Shown here in pieces: positions 35,580 through 44,573 of a stretch of DNA of 64,000 bases (position 1 is its first letter; every line of letters begins with the position of its first letter). The stretch comes from WS-9 sp036274595 (GTDB lineage: Bacteria > Eisenbacteria > RBG-16-71-46 > SZUA-252). The notes under the pieces were generated by a model. The model was given only the letters and a program-made list of their open reading frames with translations, made no database searches and was not told the origin of the DNA. Where the stretch lies: NCBI GenBank assembly GCA_036274595.1, contig DASUFL010000147.1, forward strand, positions 1 through 64,000, read 5' to 3'. The position numbers and the translations under genes are program-made.

Positions 35580-36742
35580 CGCCGCGGCTTCCGTGGCCGC
35601 AGGATGACGGGGGACGGATCGCGACGGCTCAGTCCATCTGGGCGGCGGCGCAGGCGTACGACGTGACCGTGATCTCGTTCGCGCCGCCGGGCACGGCCGA
35701 GGCCCTGCCCGGCGCGTGGTTTAGTCTCGGCATCGAGGTGAAGACGGTGCCGCATCGTCCGCCGTCAAAGCCCATCGCCCTGGCCCAGGGGCTTTTGGGG
35801 AAGCTCCCCTACACGCTCGCGCGCTACCGGAGCGCGGCGTTCGCCCGCGTCGTGGACGAGTGCGTCCGCACCCTTCGCCCCGCGTTCGCGCTCGCGAATA
35901 ACCTCCACACGGCCTCGTATGTCGATCGCCTCAACGGGGTCCCGCTCGTTCTTCGCGAGCAAAACCTCGAGCACCTCTGGATGAGCCGCTACGCCGAGGA
36001 GTCGCTCGGTGGCCTGGCACGCGTCTACGCGGGCATCCAGGCCCGCCGGCTCAAAGCCGCCGAGCGAGCGTTTTGCCGGTCGGCTGCGCTGACGCTCGCG
36101 ATCCAGGATCTGGAGCGGGACGCGCTCCGCGCGCTCGCGCCCGGCGCGTGGATCGAGACCTTGCCGGTCGGGATCGATCTCGATCGATTCGGTGAGCCGC
36201 GGCCCGAGGATCCGCCGATCGTGCTCCTCGCCGGATCGTTCGCGTGGCCGCCCACCGCTTCGGGCGCGATCCGCTTCCTCGCCGAGGGATGGCCGCGCGT
36301 GCGCGCGGCGGTGCCGAATGCGCGGCTCCGCGTCGTGGGCAAGTCGCAGCCGGATGCCCTCGTCCAGGCCGCCCGGGCCGCGGGGGCGGACATCGTGCCG
36401 GTCGTTCCTTCGATGGCCGAGGAGATGGCCCGGGCCTCGGTGATGGTGGTTCCGCTCTGGAGCGGCGCCGGGGCGCGCGTCAAGATCATGGAAGCCCTCG
36501 CGGCGCGGCTCCCGGTCGTCGCGACGCCGATCGGGGCCGAAGGGCTGGGACTCGAACGGGAGCGGCACCATGTCGAAGGGGAGAGCGCGGAGGAGCTGGG
36601 AGACCGGACGGGCGCGCTCCTTCGCGATCCGCGGCGCCGCGCGTCGCTCGCACGGGAAGGCCGCGCGTACGCCGAGGCGCACTGGGCGCAGATCGCCGTG
36701 GCGCGGCTCCAGAACGAGCTGGTGGGACGAATCGCTCGATGA
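35552..36742 (+). CDS. Glycosyltransferase family 4 (PEP-CTERM/Stp1-like group)
   Basis: A GT-B enzyme of about 396 residues. The N-terminal motif ALVLTPRLPWPQDDGGR is the hallmark of this group of surface-polysaccharide transferases. It is followed by LREQNLEHLWMSRYAE, ETLPVGIDLDRF, VLLAGSFAWPPTASGA and the C-terminal SVMVVPLWSGAGARVKIMEALAARLPVVATPIGAEGL. The first standard start (GTG 35663) would delete 37 residues including the first beta-strand. An ACG at 35552 behind GGAGG is the likeliest real start; alternatively the sequence carries an ATG-to-ACG change. It overlaps the upstream ligase by 28 bases and the next gene by four. Confidence 0.82.
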   Translation, partial: TPRRAALVLTPRLPWPQDDGGRIATAQSIWAAAQAYDVTVISFAPPGTAEALPGAWFSLGIEVKTVPHRPPSKPIALAQGLLGKLPYTLARYRSAAFARVVDECVRTLRPAFALANNLHTASYVDRLNGVPLVLREQNLEHLWMSRYAEESLGGLARVYAGIQARRLKAAERAFCRSAALTLAIQDLERDALRALAPGAWIETLPVGIDLDRFGEPRPEDPPIVLLAGSFAWPPTASGAIRFLAEGWPRVRAAVPNARLRVVGKSQPDALVQAARAAGADIVPVVPSMAEEMARASVMVVPLWSGAGARVKIMEALAARLPVVATPIGAEGLGLERERHHVEGESAEELGDRTGALLRDPRRRASLAREGRAYAEAHWAQIAVARLQNELVGRIAR

Positions 36743-37872
36743 ACGAGTACGCTCTCTTTTTCCTGTCGGCCGCCGTGTCCCTCGTGGTGAACGCGCTCGG
36801 CCGCCTGCGTGGGCGCTCCGCCCCGAGCCGCATCCTCGTCGTGAAGCTGGACCATCTCGGGGACGTCATCCTCGCGACTCCGGCCATCCGCGCGCTTCAC
36901 GAGCGCTACCCCAAGGCCGCGATCGACGTGCTCGTCCATCCCGGGGCGACGGCCGCGGTCGCGCATCATCCCGGCGTCCACCGTGTCCTCGCGTACCGCT
37001 CGCCGCGGTTCTCACGCGATGGGGGGGCCGACGATTCGTCGCGCCTCCGCGAAATCGCTCGGACGCGGTACGACACCATCGTGGAGCTGCGCGGCGACGG
37101 GCGGACGCTCCTCCTCCCGTTTCGGACCGGCGCCCGTCGGCGCGTGGATCGAGGAACGGTGCGACTCCGGAACAAGGCCTGGCGCGTCCTCGGGCGCGCG
37201 CCGGTGCTCCACGAGGTGGAGACCAACCTCGAGATCGTGCGGCCGCTCGTGGGCATGCCGGCGGCTCGTCCCCGGGTCGAAGTGGATCCTGGGTCCGAGG
37301 CGCGCGCCTCGCTGACCCGGGCGCTCGAGGAGCGCGCCGTTCCGGCCGGCGCGCGCTTCGTCGTGCTCCACCCGGGGGCCGCGTGGCGTCCGCGCGCGTG
37401 GCGTCCCGAGCGGTTCGGGGCGGTTGCCGACTGGATTCTCGGCCACTATGATGCCCAGGTCGTGCTCGTCGGCTCCGAGGACGAGCGGGATGTCGAGGAC
37501 CTTGTGCGGCGCTCGATGCGGGAGGACCGGGCTCTGGCGATGACCGGCTCGCTGACGCTCGAGGAGTTGACGGCGCTGCTCGGTCGATCGGCCCTCTTCA
37601 TCGGGAACGACAGCGGCCCCGCCCACCTGGCGGCCGCCTGCGGCGTTCCGTCCATCGTGCTCTTCGGACCTCAGGACCCGCGCCGCTTCGGTCCGTGGTC
37701 GGAGCGCACCCAGGTGCTGCACCATCCGGTCGCGTGCTTTCCGTGCCGCCAGACCGTGTGCGTGATGGCCGAGGATCCCTGCGTGAACCGGAACGAAGTC
37801 GCCGACGTGATCGCTCGAGCTCGTGAAGTCCTGGGGCCGCCCGAGCGCGTCCAGGCCGCGGCGCGAGGCTGA
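36739..37872 (+). CDS. Glycosyltransferase family 9 (heptosyltransferase-like)
   Basis: A 377-residue ADP-heptose:LPS heptosyltransferase-family protein. An N-terminal hydrophobic stretch precedes RILVVKLDHLGDVILATPAIRAL, the classic GT9 start. The C-terminal domain has VVLHPGAAWRPRAWRPERF, QVVLVGSEDERD and LFIGNDSGPAHLAAACGVPSIVLFG with the DSGPxH nucleotide-sugar site. A Cys-rich tail (CFPCRQTVC) is also typical. ATGA overlap with the previous gene. The donor may be a heptose or another sugar. Confidence 0.9.
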   Translation: MNEYALFFLSAAVSLVVNALGRLRGRSAPSRILVVKLDHLGDVILATPAIRALHERYPKAAIDVLVHPGATAAVAHHPGVHRVLAYRSPRFSRDGGADDSSRLREIARTRYDTIVELRGDGRTLLLPFRTGARRRVDRGTVRLRNKAWRVLGRAPVLHEVETNLEIVRPLVGMPAARPRVEVDPGSEARASLTRALEERAVPAGARFVVLHPGAAWRPRAWRPERFGAVADWILGHYDAQVVLVGSEDERDVEDLVRRSMREDRALAMTGSLTLEELTALLGRSALFIGNDSGPAHLAAACGVPSIVLFGPQDPRRFGPWSERTQVLHHPVACFPCRQTVCVMAEDPCVNRNEVADVIARAREVLGPPERVQAAARG

Positions 37873-37874
37873 CC

Positions 37875-39272
37875 ATGTTCGCCCGGCACCGCCAGCTCCT
37901 CCAGATCGGCGTCTTCTTCCTCGACGCGCTCCTGATCTTCGCGGCGTGGTGCGCCGCGTACTGGCTCCGCTTCCACGTGCTCCATATCCCGGCGCCGCGC
38001 GGAGTGCCTCCGATCGAGCGCTACCTCTGGATCGGGGCCGTCCTCACGCCGTTCGGGCTCTTGATCCTGCGCTCCTTCCGTCTCTACCGCTCGGCGCGCA
38101 CCGCGCGGCTCTCGCAGGAGCTCTGGACGCTCGTGCAGGGAGTGGCGATCCTCGCGGCCGTCGCCGCGCTCGCGTCCTACTCGTTCCGCGGGGAGGTCGC
38201 GCGCTCGGTGCTCCTGATCTTCGCGCTCCTGGCGGCGCTCTTCCTGACGGCCGCGCACGCTGCGATCCGGCTCGCGCTCCGCGCCGCGCGGCGGAGCGGC
38301 CACAACCTGCGCCACGTGCTCCTCGTGGGCACGGGCGATCTCGCCGAGCGCGTCGGGCGGAAGATGATCGCGGAGGCGGACTACGGCCTCCACGTGATCG
38401 GGATGGTCTCCGCGGACGCCACGGAGGTCGGGAATCACGTCGGGCCCTTCCAGGTGGTGGGCTGCGTCGCGGATCTGCCGGGGCTCGTCACCGAGTCCGG
38501 GGCGGAGCTCGTGTACGTGGCGTTCCCGCGCGCGGACCACGAGGCCGAGCAGGACGCGCTCGAGCGGCTCGGCGACTCGACGGCCGCCGTCCGCCTCGTC
38601 CCCGACCTCAACCGTAGGCACACGCTGAACGCGAGCGTCGAGGATTTCGACGGCACGCCGGTCGTGCTCGTGACCGAGACGCCGGAGCAGGGATGGAACT
38701 CGGTCCTCAAGCGCGCGTTCGATCTCGCCGTCTCGGCTATGTCCCTGGTCCTCTTGTCGCCGCTCCTTCTCGCGATCGCGCTCTGGGTGAAGCTCGACTC
38801 GCCCGGGCCGGCGCTCTACGCGCAGGAGCGCGTGGGCTCGAACGGACGCCGTTTCCGCATGCTCAAGTTCCGCACCATGCGGACGGACGCGGAGGCCTTG
38901 GGGCCGCAGTGGAGCCGCGCGGAGGATCCGCGCCGGACGCGGGCGGGCGGGATCCTCCGCCGCCTCTCGCTCGACGAGCTGCCGCAGCTCTGGAACGTCT
39001 TCGTGGGGCACATGAGCCTCGTCGGCCCGCGCCCCGAGCAGCCGGTCTTCGTCGACCGGTTCCGCGCATCGATTCCGCGCTACATGCTCCGCCACCACGT
39101 GAAGTCGGGCATCACCGGCTGGGCGCAGGTGAACGGCCTCCGCGGCGACACGCCGCTCGAGCGGCGGATCGAGTACGACCTCTACTACATCGAGAACTGG
39201 TCGATGAGCTTCGACATGAAGATCCTCGCCCTCACCGTCGTTCGCATCTTCCGCGACCCGAGCGCGAACTAG
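37875..39272 (+). CDS. Polyprenyl-phosphate sugar phosphotransferase (WbaP/WcaJ type)
   Basis: Initiating enzyme that moves a hexose 1-phosphate to undecaprenyl phosphate. The 465-residue protein has four or five N-terminal membrane helices (to about 130), a CoA-binding-like cytoplasmic Rossmann domain (HVLLVGTGDLAERVGR, about 145-265), and the C-terminal bacterial sugar transferase domain: FDLAVSAMSLVLLSPLLL, KFRTMRTDAEALG, LDELPQLWNVFVGHMSLVGPRP and GITGWAQVNG. All three parts of the long family form are present. A second initiating transferase of a different family is found at 45791. Confidence 0.93.
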   Translation: MFARHRQLLQIGVFFLDALLIFAAWCAAYWLRFHVLHIPAPRGVPPIERYLWIGAVLTPFGLLILRSFRLYRSARTARLSQELWTLVQGVAILAAVAALASYSFRGEVARSVLLIFALLAALFLTAAHAAIRLALRAARRSGHNLRHVLLVGTGDLAERVGRKMIAEADYGLHVIGMVSADATEVGNHVGPFQVVGCVADLPGLVTESGAELVYVAFPRADHEAEQDALERLGDSTAAVRLVPDLNRRHTLNASVEDFDGTPVVLVTETPEQGWNSVLKRAFDLAVSAMSLVLLSPLLLAIALWVKLDSPGPALYAQERVGSNGRRFRMLKFRTMRTDAEALGPQWSRAEDPRRTRAGGILRRLSLDELPQLWNVFVGHMSLVGPRPEQPVFVDRFRASIPRYMLRHHVKSGITGWAQVNGLRGDTPLERRIEYDLYYIENWSMSFDMKILALTVVRIFRDPSAN

Positions 39273-39283
39273 GAGGCTTCGGC

Positions 39284-39889
39284 ATGGCGTTACGGCTCCA
39301 CGTGGGCTGCGGCACCGTGTACCTGGAGGGATACGTGAACCTGGACGTCGAGGTGCCGGGCTACTCCTTCCTCGCGGCCGAGCGGCCCGATCTCGCCGAT
39401 CGAAACCGCACGACGGTCGACCGCTATTACAAGAAGGAGGAGTCGCAGGCGACGCTCGAGCACGGGCCGGGCGAGGTCCAGTTCTGCGTGGTGGACCGCT
39501 TCGCCGATCTTCGCGCGCTTCCGTACGCCTCCGATTCGGCCGACGAGATTCGAACCGTGCAGGTGCTCGAGCACCTCGACATGCGGGAAGCGCCGCGCGT
39601 GCTGCGCCACTGGTACGAAATCCTGCGCCCAGGCGGAATGCTCCACGTGGACGTCCCCGATTTCGAGGAGACCGCGCGCCAGCTCCTCGCGCAGCCGGAC
39701 GAGCCGTCCAAGGACTGGTACTACCGGCTCGTCTACGGCAGCCAGAAGAACGCGTACGCGTTCCACAAGAACGGCTTCAGCCCGGCGCGCCTCGAGCGGC
39801 TCCTGCGCGAGGCCGGCTTCCGCGAGGTGCGTCCGGTCCCGAACCGGATCCACTTCTACCCGGTGGCGATCGCCGAAGCGATCAAGTAG
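39284..39889 (+). CDS. SAM-dependent methyltransferase (class I)
   Basis: A 201-residue protein starting RLHVGCGTVYLEGYVNLDVE, a motif I variant typical of sugar methyltransferases and some glycosyl-locus proteins, with VQVLEHLDMREAPRVLRHWYEILRPGGMLHVDVPD (post-motif I to motif III) later. The ATG is preceded by a perfect AGGAGG at 39271-39276. It sits between the initiating transferase and a glycosyltransferase, suggesting modification of an early glycan intermediate. Confidence 0.85.
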   Translation: MALRLHVGCGTVYLEGYVNLDVEVPGYSFLAAERPDLADRNRTTVDRYYKKEESQATLEHGPGEVQFCVVDRFADLRALPYASDSADEIRTVQVLEHLDMREAPRVLRHWYEILRPGGMLHVDVPDFEETARQLLAQPDEPSKDWYYRLVYGSQKNAYAFHKNGFSPARLERLLREAGFREVRPVPNRIHFYPVAIAEAIK

Positions 39890-39914
39890 CGGCCGCGAGC
39901 GACCCGAACCCAGC

Positions 39915-41072
39915 GTGCGCATCTTCCTCGTCCTCCACCGGAGCCCGAACCCGGCGTTCACGTCGGACCTCTGGAAGGACAACCTCCACGATCCGCTCGT
40001 CGCGATGGGGCACGATGTCGTCCTCTGGGGAGAGGGGATCGCGCCGCTCTTCGATCTCGATCCCGACGATCCGGGAACGGCCGAGCCCCGCGCGCGCTTC
40101 ACCGAGCGCTTTCTCGAGGCGGTCGAGGAGGCCCATCGGGCTTCGCCGCTCGACCTCGTCATCACGTACGTCTCGGACAGCCATCTCGAGCCCGCCGCGA
40201 TCGATCGCGTTCGCGACCGCACCGCGCCGGTCCTCAATTTCTTCTGCAACAACGTGCACCAGTTCCATCTCGTGCGGCGGAACGCGCGCCACTACTCCTT
40301 CTGCCTCGTACCGGAGGCGGAAGCAGTCCTTCGCTACAAGCAGGCGGGGGCGGAGCCCCTCTTCTTTCCCATGGCGGCGAACCCGGACCGCTACCGTCCG
40401 GTGGATACCCCCTACCGGTACGACGTCACGTTCTCCGGACAGCGCTATGGCGATCGGACCTCGTCGATGCTCGCGCTCCGCGACGGAGGCGTGGACGCAC
40501 ACGCGTTCGGCCAGTACTGGGATCCGGCGCCCGTTCCCAAGGAGTCATCCGCCGGCTCCGGGCAACCTGGGATCCTGGCGCGCGCCGTGGAGCTCGCGTT
40601 CGGCGGCCGGAACGTGCTCCAGGCGATGCGCGACCGGATGGACTGGGACCGGCTCCGGACGCGCCACCAAGCGGCGCTCCATGGTCCCGTGAGCGACGAG
40701 CAGTACGTGGCGCTCTTCAGCGAGAGCCGGATCAGCCTCGGCTTCCTCATTCTCGGAGACACGCATCGAACGTCCCGGCCGCTCCGGCAGATCCGCCTCC
40801 GCGAGTTCGAGGCGCCGATGGCGGGGGCGTTCTACGTCACGGGATGGCTGGACGAGATCGCGCTCCACTACGAGATCGGGACGGAGATCGTCTGCTACCG
40901 GTCGAGGGACGAGCTCGTGGACCTGAGCCGCTACTACCTCGCGAACGACGGGGAGCGCGAGCGGATCCGCCGCGCGGGGCACGAGCGGGCGCGGCGCGAC
41001 CACACGTGGCGCCGCCGGTTCGAGGATCTGTTCGCGGAGCTTCGGCGTCGCAAGGTGATCGCGAGCGCCTGA
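39915..41072 (+). CDS. CgeB-like glycosyltransferase
   Basis: A 385-residue GT-B protein. The C-terminal domain carries the Glyco_trans_1_2 pattern ALFSESRISLGFLI followed by RLREFEAPMAGAFYVTG and EIVCYRSRDELVDLSRYYLAND, as in CgeB and related transferases. The N-terminus MRIFLVLHRSPN and the central PLFFPMAANPDRYRP followed by VTFSGQRYGDR also fit. GTG start. It is the last plus-strand gene before a converging flippase, and its stop lies in a symmetric stem-loop. Confidence 0.8.
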   Translation: MRIFLVLHRSPNPAFTSDLWKDNLHDPLVAMGHDVVLWGEGIAPLFDLDPDDPGTAEPRARFTERFLEAVEEAHRASPLDLVITYVSDSHLEPAAIDRVRDRTAPVLNFFCNNVHQFHLVRRNARHYSFCLVPEAEAVLRYKQAGAEPLFFPMAANPDRYRPVDTPYRYDVTFSGQRYGDRTSSMLALRDGGVDAHAFGQYWDPAPVPKESSAGSGQPGILARAVELAFGGRNVLQAMRDRMDWDRLRTRHQAALHGPVSDEQYVALFSESRISLGFLILGDTHRTSRPLRQIRLREFEAPMAGAFYVTGWLDEIALHYEIGTEIVCYRSRDELVDLSRYYLANDGERERIRRAGHERARRDHTWRRRFEDLFAELRRRKVIASA

Positions 41073-41085
41073 GCCCGGCTCAGGC
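41067..41085. terminator. Symmetric stem-loop covering two converging stop codons
   Basis: GCCTGAGC (41067-41074), loop CCG, GCTCAGGC (41078-41085): a perfect eight-base-pair stem. It contains the TGA of the plus-strand gene (41070-41072) and of the minus-strand gene (41082-41080). It could stop transcription from both sides, although neither side has a T-run. Confidence 0.5.
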
Positions 41086-42510
41086 CCGCGTGATCAGCGC
41101 CGCGAGCCCCGTGAGGAGCGCGGCCGCGGCGCCGGCAGCGGCCAGGTCGCCGGCGCGCGGCCCAACTCCCGCGCGCCGCATCTTCAAGATTGCGACCAGG
41201 AGGAGCACCCCGCCTCCTGCCGCGTAGGCGAAGGGGAGCGACATCGCTCCCGCTCCCGCGCGGACGAACAGGGCGTAGGCGACGGCGAGCGCGATCGGGC
41301 CTACCGCTCCGATCCCCACCCAGAGCCGCCGCCCTCCGACGGGCAGGGATCCCACCGACCACGTGAGCGCGGCGATGCGTCCGAACTCTCCGAGGAGCGC
41401 CCAGGCCATGAGCGGGCGCGCCGCATCGAAGCGCGTCGAGTAGAGGAGATGGAGGAGCGGCGAGGCCGCCACCATCGTGAACGCGATCGCCGCCGCCGCG
41501 AGAAGGAGAAGGGGCTTCCACTGGCGCCTCGTATACGTCCGCGCGGCGTCCACGCCTCCGGCCGCGGACGCCGCGCTGATCTTCCCGAACGCGTAGCTCG
41601 CCAGGTAGGCGTAGAAGACGGCGCCGACGATCTGTGACAGAGCGAGAGCCGCCTGCAATAGCCCGTTCGCGTCCACACCGTGAGCCCGAACGTAGTGCGC
41701 GCGGAGCGCGAGCATCGTGCCGAGGTCGAGGAGCGCCATGAAGAGCGCCGCCGTGCCGATGCCGAGGAGCCGCTTCGCGACCTCAGGGCGGACGATCGGA
41801 CGGGTGGGAGGGCCCGGCACGTCGCGGTACGCCCGGCCTCGCACGAGGAGCACGCCCAGAGCCCCCGCGGGCCAGAACAGGGCCACCCCGATCGTGGCCC
41901 CCACGAGTCCCGCGCGGGGCACGAGGAGGAAGGTCGCCGTGAGCGAGGCGGCGCCGCCGAACGCCGCGTAGATCACGGGGGCCAGGACGTCCGAGCGTCC
42001 CGCGAAGAGACCCAGCAGGAGATTCGAGATCGCATAGCCGACCAGACCGAGCACCGACCAGCGAACGAGATCCGCGTGCGAGGGCACATCCAGGAGCGCT
42101 TGCGACAGTGCGGGGGCCAGGAGGAGGGCCGCGGTCGCGATGACGAGGACCGCGGCAAGGACGAGGCCGAACGCGGTCCAGAAGCCGCGCCGCGCCCCCT
42201 CGGCGTCGCCCCGTCCCAAGGATTCCGACACCGCCTGCGCGACGGGCAGGCTCATGCCGAGCCCGGCGGCGATCCCGAGCCACGTCTGACCCTGCACGAT
42301 CTGCGCGAGCACGCCGATGCCGGACACGTCGAGATGGGTCGCGACCCACTTGTTGCGGCCCACGCTCGCGAGCGCGACCACGGCGGGGTAGGCGGCGGTC
42401 GCGGCGAGCCTCGCGCCGCGCTCGACCCAGAGCCGCGCGCCGGGCGGCATGGCGGAGAGCGGCGCCTCGAACGGAGACGGCGCGGGGTTGGGCTCCGGCT
42501 GGGACGGCAT
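41080..42510 (-). CDS. Polysaccharide flippase (Wzx/MVF superfamily), second copy
   Basis: A 476-residue membrane protein with about twelve to fourteen hydrophobic segments and no large soluble domain, fitting oligosaccharide flippases of the MOP superfamily. The first soluble stretch is Pro-rich (residues 1-25). The ATG at 42510 is chosen because it lies seven bases downstream of a good promoter on the same strand. It is divergently transcribed from a family 2 glycosyltransferase, with only 62 bases between starts. It presumably serves a different glycan than the flippase at 21668. Confidence 0.82.
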   Translation of the reverse strand: MPSQPEPNPAPSPFEAPLSAMPPGARLWVERGARLAATAAYPAVVALASVGRNKWVATHLDVSGIGVLAQIVQGQTWLGIAAGLGMSLPVAQAVSESLGRGDAEGARRGFWTAFGLVLAAVLVIATAALLLAPALSQALLDVPSHADLVRWSVLGLVGYAISNLLLGLFAGRSDVLAPVIYAAFGGAASLTATFLLVPRAGLVGATIGVALFWPAGALGVLLVRGRAYRDVPGPPTRPIVRPEVAKRLLGIGTAALFMALLDLGTMLALRAHYVRAHGVDANGLLQAALALSQIVGAVFYAYLASYAFGKISAASAAGGVDAARTYTRRQWKPLLLLAAAAIAFTMVAASPLLHLLYSTRFDAARPLMAWALLGEFGRIAALTWSVGSLPVGGRRLWVGIGAVGPIALAVAYALFVRAGAGAMSLPFAYAAGGGVLLLVAILKMRRAGVGPRAGDLAAAGAAAALLTGLAALITRA

Positions 42511-42517
42511 GCGCGGC

Positions 42518-42546
42518 AGTGTCGAGGACCCTCCGCGGAGTGTCAA
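42518..42546 (-). promoter_or_regulatory. Promoter of the second flippase gene, probably leaderless
   Basis: Minus strand: perfect TTGACA (42546-42541), 17-base spacer, GACACT (42523-42518), then seven bases to the ATG at 42510. Transcription should start at or beside the initiation codon. Confidence 0.6.
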
Positions 42547-42556
42547 TCGCGCCCCG

Positions 42557-42565
42557 TGCTAGACT
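42557..42565 (+). promoter_or_regulatory. Extended -10 element of the family 2 glycosyltransferase gene, probably leaderless
   Basis: TGCTAGACT is an extended -10 (TGnTAnnnT) ending seven bases before the GTG at 42573. There is no Shine-Dalgarno sequence and no clear -35. It lies back to back with the flippase promoter. Confidence 0.45.
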
Positions 42566-42572
42566 CCGCCGG

Positions 42573-43556
42573 GTGAATGCCAGCGCACCCGCAGGCGCGC
42601 CGCTCGTGAGCGTGCTCCTCGCGAGCCGGAATGGCGCCCGCTACCTCCCCGACGCGCTCCGCGGTCTCCTGGATCAAACCTACCGACCTGTCGAGATCGT
42701 GGCCGTGGACGATGGGTCCGAGGATGAGACCGCATCGCTGCTGGACGCCTTCGCCGCGATTCATCCCCGAGTGGTGCGTCTCCGCTCCGGAGGCGTCGGC
42801 CCCGGCGCCGCGCGCGACCTGGCCTTTCGAGCGTCCTCGGGCCCGCTGATCGCGATTCACGACGACGACGACGTGTCGCGCCCGGACCGGTTCGAGCGCC
42901 AGGTCGCTGCCTTCCTGGAGCGGCCGCAGCTCGGAGTGCTCGGGACGGCGGCGGACGTCATCGACGAGCGCGGAAGGCGCCAGGGTGCGTATCCTGTGCC
43001 GCTCGATCCGAGCGCGATCCGGCGCACGCTCAAGCGGGCGCCCCCCTTCGTGAACGGCTCGGTCGTGATGCGGCGGTCCGCGTACGAGGCCGCGGGCGGC
43101 TTCAGACCCGAGTTTCGCTCCTCGGAGGATTTCGACCTCTGGCTTCGCGTTCCGGTCGAGTTCGAGATGGGAAACCTGCGTCAGCCGCTCTATGCGTGGA
43201 GGGACCGCGCTGAGAACCTCACGTCGCGCGGACGGGGCGCGATGACGTTCTACGCCGCGGTGGCCCGCGCCTTCGCCGACGAACGGCGCGAGACAGGCGG
43301 CGATTCGGTCGAGCTACTGCGCGCGTGGGGTTCGGAGGAAGAGTTCCTCGAGCACTACCCGCGCTCCGGGCGCGTGGCCTTCTACTTCGGCGAGATGCTC
43401 GCGAGGCAGGGGCACGCACGCGAGGCGCGACGGCTCCTCGGCCGCGCCCTTCGGGATCCCTCCTCGCGCCGGGCCGCGCTTCCGTGGTGGGGGCTCACGT
43501 GGCTCCTGCCCCTCACGCCGCGAGCACGCGAAGCTTCGCGCGGCAGAACGGCGTGA
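42573..43556 (+). CDS. Glycosyltransferase family 2
   Basis: A 327-residue GT-A enzyme: VSVLLASRNGARYLPDAL, VEIVAVDDGSEDET, GPGAARDLAF, the DxD-like site AIHDDDDVSRPDRFERQ, and the FxxSEDFDLWLR pattern near the acceptor site. A short helical tail follows. The GTG at 42573 fits the family N-terminus and the upstream promoter; an ATG-type start further upstream would run through the promoter. Overlaps the next glycosyltransferase by four bases (GTGA). Confidence 0.88.
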   Translation: MNASAPAGAPLVSVLLASRNGARYLPDALRGLLDQTYRPVEIVAVDDGSEDETASLLDAFAAIHPRVVRLRSGGVGPGAARDLAFRASSGPLIAIHDDDDVSRPDRFERQVAAFLERPQLGVLGTAADVIDERGRRQGAYPVPLDPSAIRRTLKRAPPFVNGSVVMRRSAYEAAGGFRPEFRSSEDFDLWLRVPVEFEMGNLRQPLYAWRDRAENLTSRGRGAMTFYAAVARAFADERRETGGDSVELLRAWGSEEEFLEHYPRSGRVAFYFGEMLARQGHAREARRLLGRALRDPSSRRAALPWWGLTWLLPLTPRAREASRGRTA

Positions 43557-44560
43557 AGGTCCTTCTCGCCGCGGATGTCGACCTCTCGAAGCCGGGGGGC
43601 CTCGAAACCCACGTGCTCGAGCTCTCGGAGCGGCTCCGCGCGCGCGGCCACGACGTCGACCTCTGGGCGCGAGGGATTCCGAATGCCGTGCGCGCGCTCG
43701 ACCCCTCGCGCTACGACATCCTCCATCGTCACACGATGGCGTGGCCGCGGAGCGTGGATCCCGGTCCGCGCGTGGTCACGACGCTTCACTTCTGCGTCGC
43801 GGGCAAGATGGACGCGTACGTGCGTCTGGGACGATGGAAGACGCTCGCGCGGCCGGGCAACTGGACCGCGCGTGCGGACGAAGGGCGCGCGGCGCGCGCT
43901 CCCGGGGCGCTGATCGCGGTCTCGAAGCGGGTTAGGGACGAATTCGCGCGCTTCCACGGCATCGACCCCGAGCGCGCGGCCGTGATCCCGAATGGGGCCT
44001 CCTTCGCGCCACCGCGCGAGGGGCGGGAGGCGTGGCGCCGGAAGCACGCCATCGACCCCGGCACGCCCGTTCTTCTCACGATCGGGAGACACGACTTCGT
44101 GAAGGGGTATGACCTTCTGGAGCGCGCATGGAGCGTGGTCCGATCGCGCCACGCCGACGCCCTCTGGGTCGTCGTGGGGGGAAGCGGCCCCGAGCGATCG
44201 GAGGGCCGGCTCGTGACGGGATCGGTGCCGCGCGACCACGTGACCGAGTGGATCCACGCATCCGACCTGGGCGCGCTTCCGTCGTATTACGAAGGCTGCA
44301 GCGTCGCGCTCCTCGAGATGCTGGCCGGAGGGCTCATGACGCTGGCGCACGACGTCGGCGGCGTTGCCGACGCCATCCGCCCCGGCGAGAACGGCGAGCT
44401 CGTGCCGCGCGACGTGAATGCGTGGGTCCACGCGCTCGACCGTGCGCTTCGCCAGTCGCCGCCGCGTCGCTCCACGGGTCTAGACCCGGCCTATCGATGG
44501 GACGCGATCGTGGACTCGATCGAAGAGGTCTATCGGAGGGTGCGTGCCCGATATCCGTGA
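43553..44560 (+). CDS. Glycosyltransferase family 4
   Basis: A 335-residue GT-B enzyme beginning VKVLLAADVDLSKPGGLETHVLELSERL. The N-terminal domain is shorter than usual. The C-terminal half has LIAVSKRVRDEFARF, PNGASFAPP, LLTIGRHDFVKGYDLLERA, WVVVGGSGPERS and PSYYEGCSVALLEMLAGGLMTLAHDVGG, where E-x7-E is intact (Glu in YEGC and LEML). GTG start in GTGA overlap with the gene before. Sugar specificity unknown. Confidence 0.88.
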   Translation: MKVLLAADVDLSKPGGLETHVLELSERLRARGHDVDLWARGIPNAVRALDPSRYDILHRHTMAWPRSVDPGPRVVTTLHFCVAGKMDAYVRLGRWKTLARPGNWTARADEGRAARAPGALIAVSKRVRDEFARFHGIDPERAAVIPNGASFAPPREGREAWRRKHAIDPGTPVLLTIGRHDFVKGYDLLERAWSVVRSRHADALWVVVGGSGPERSEGRLVTGSVPRDHVTEWIHASDLGALPSYYEGCSVALLEMLAGGLMTLAHDVGGVADAIRPGENGELVPRDVNAWVHALDRALRQSPPRRSTGLDPAYRWDAIVDSIEEVYRRVRARYP

Positions 44561-44566
44561 TACACT
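44558..44566 (+). promoter_or_regulatory. Extended -10 element of a glycosyltransferase gene, probably leaderless
   Basis: TGATACACT (TGn plus TACACT) ends seven bases before the ATG at 44574. No Shine-Dalgarno sequence precedes that ATG. No -35 match is visible. Confidence 0.45.
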
Positions 44567-44573
44567 GCCGCCC

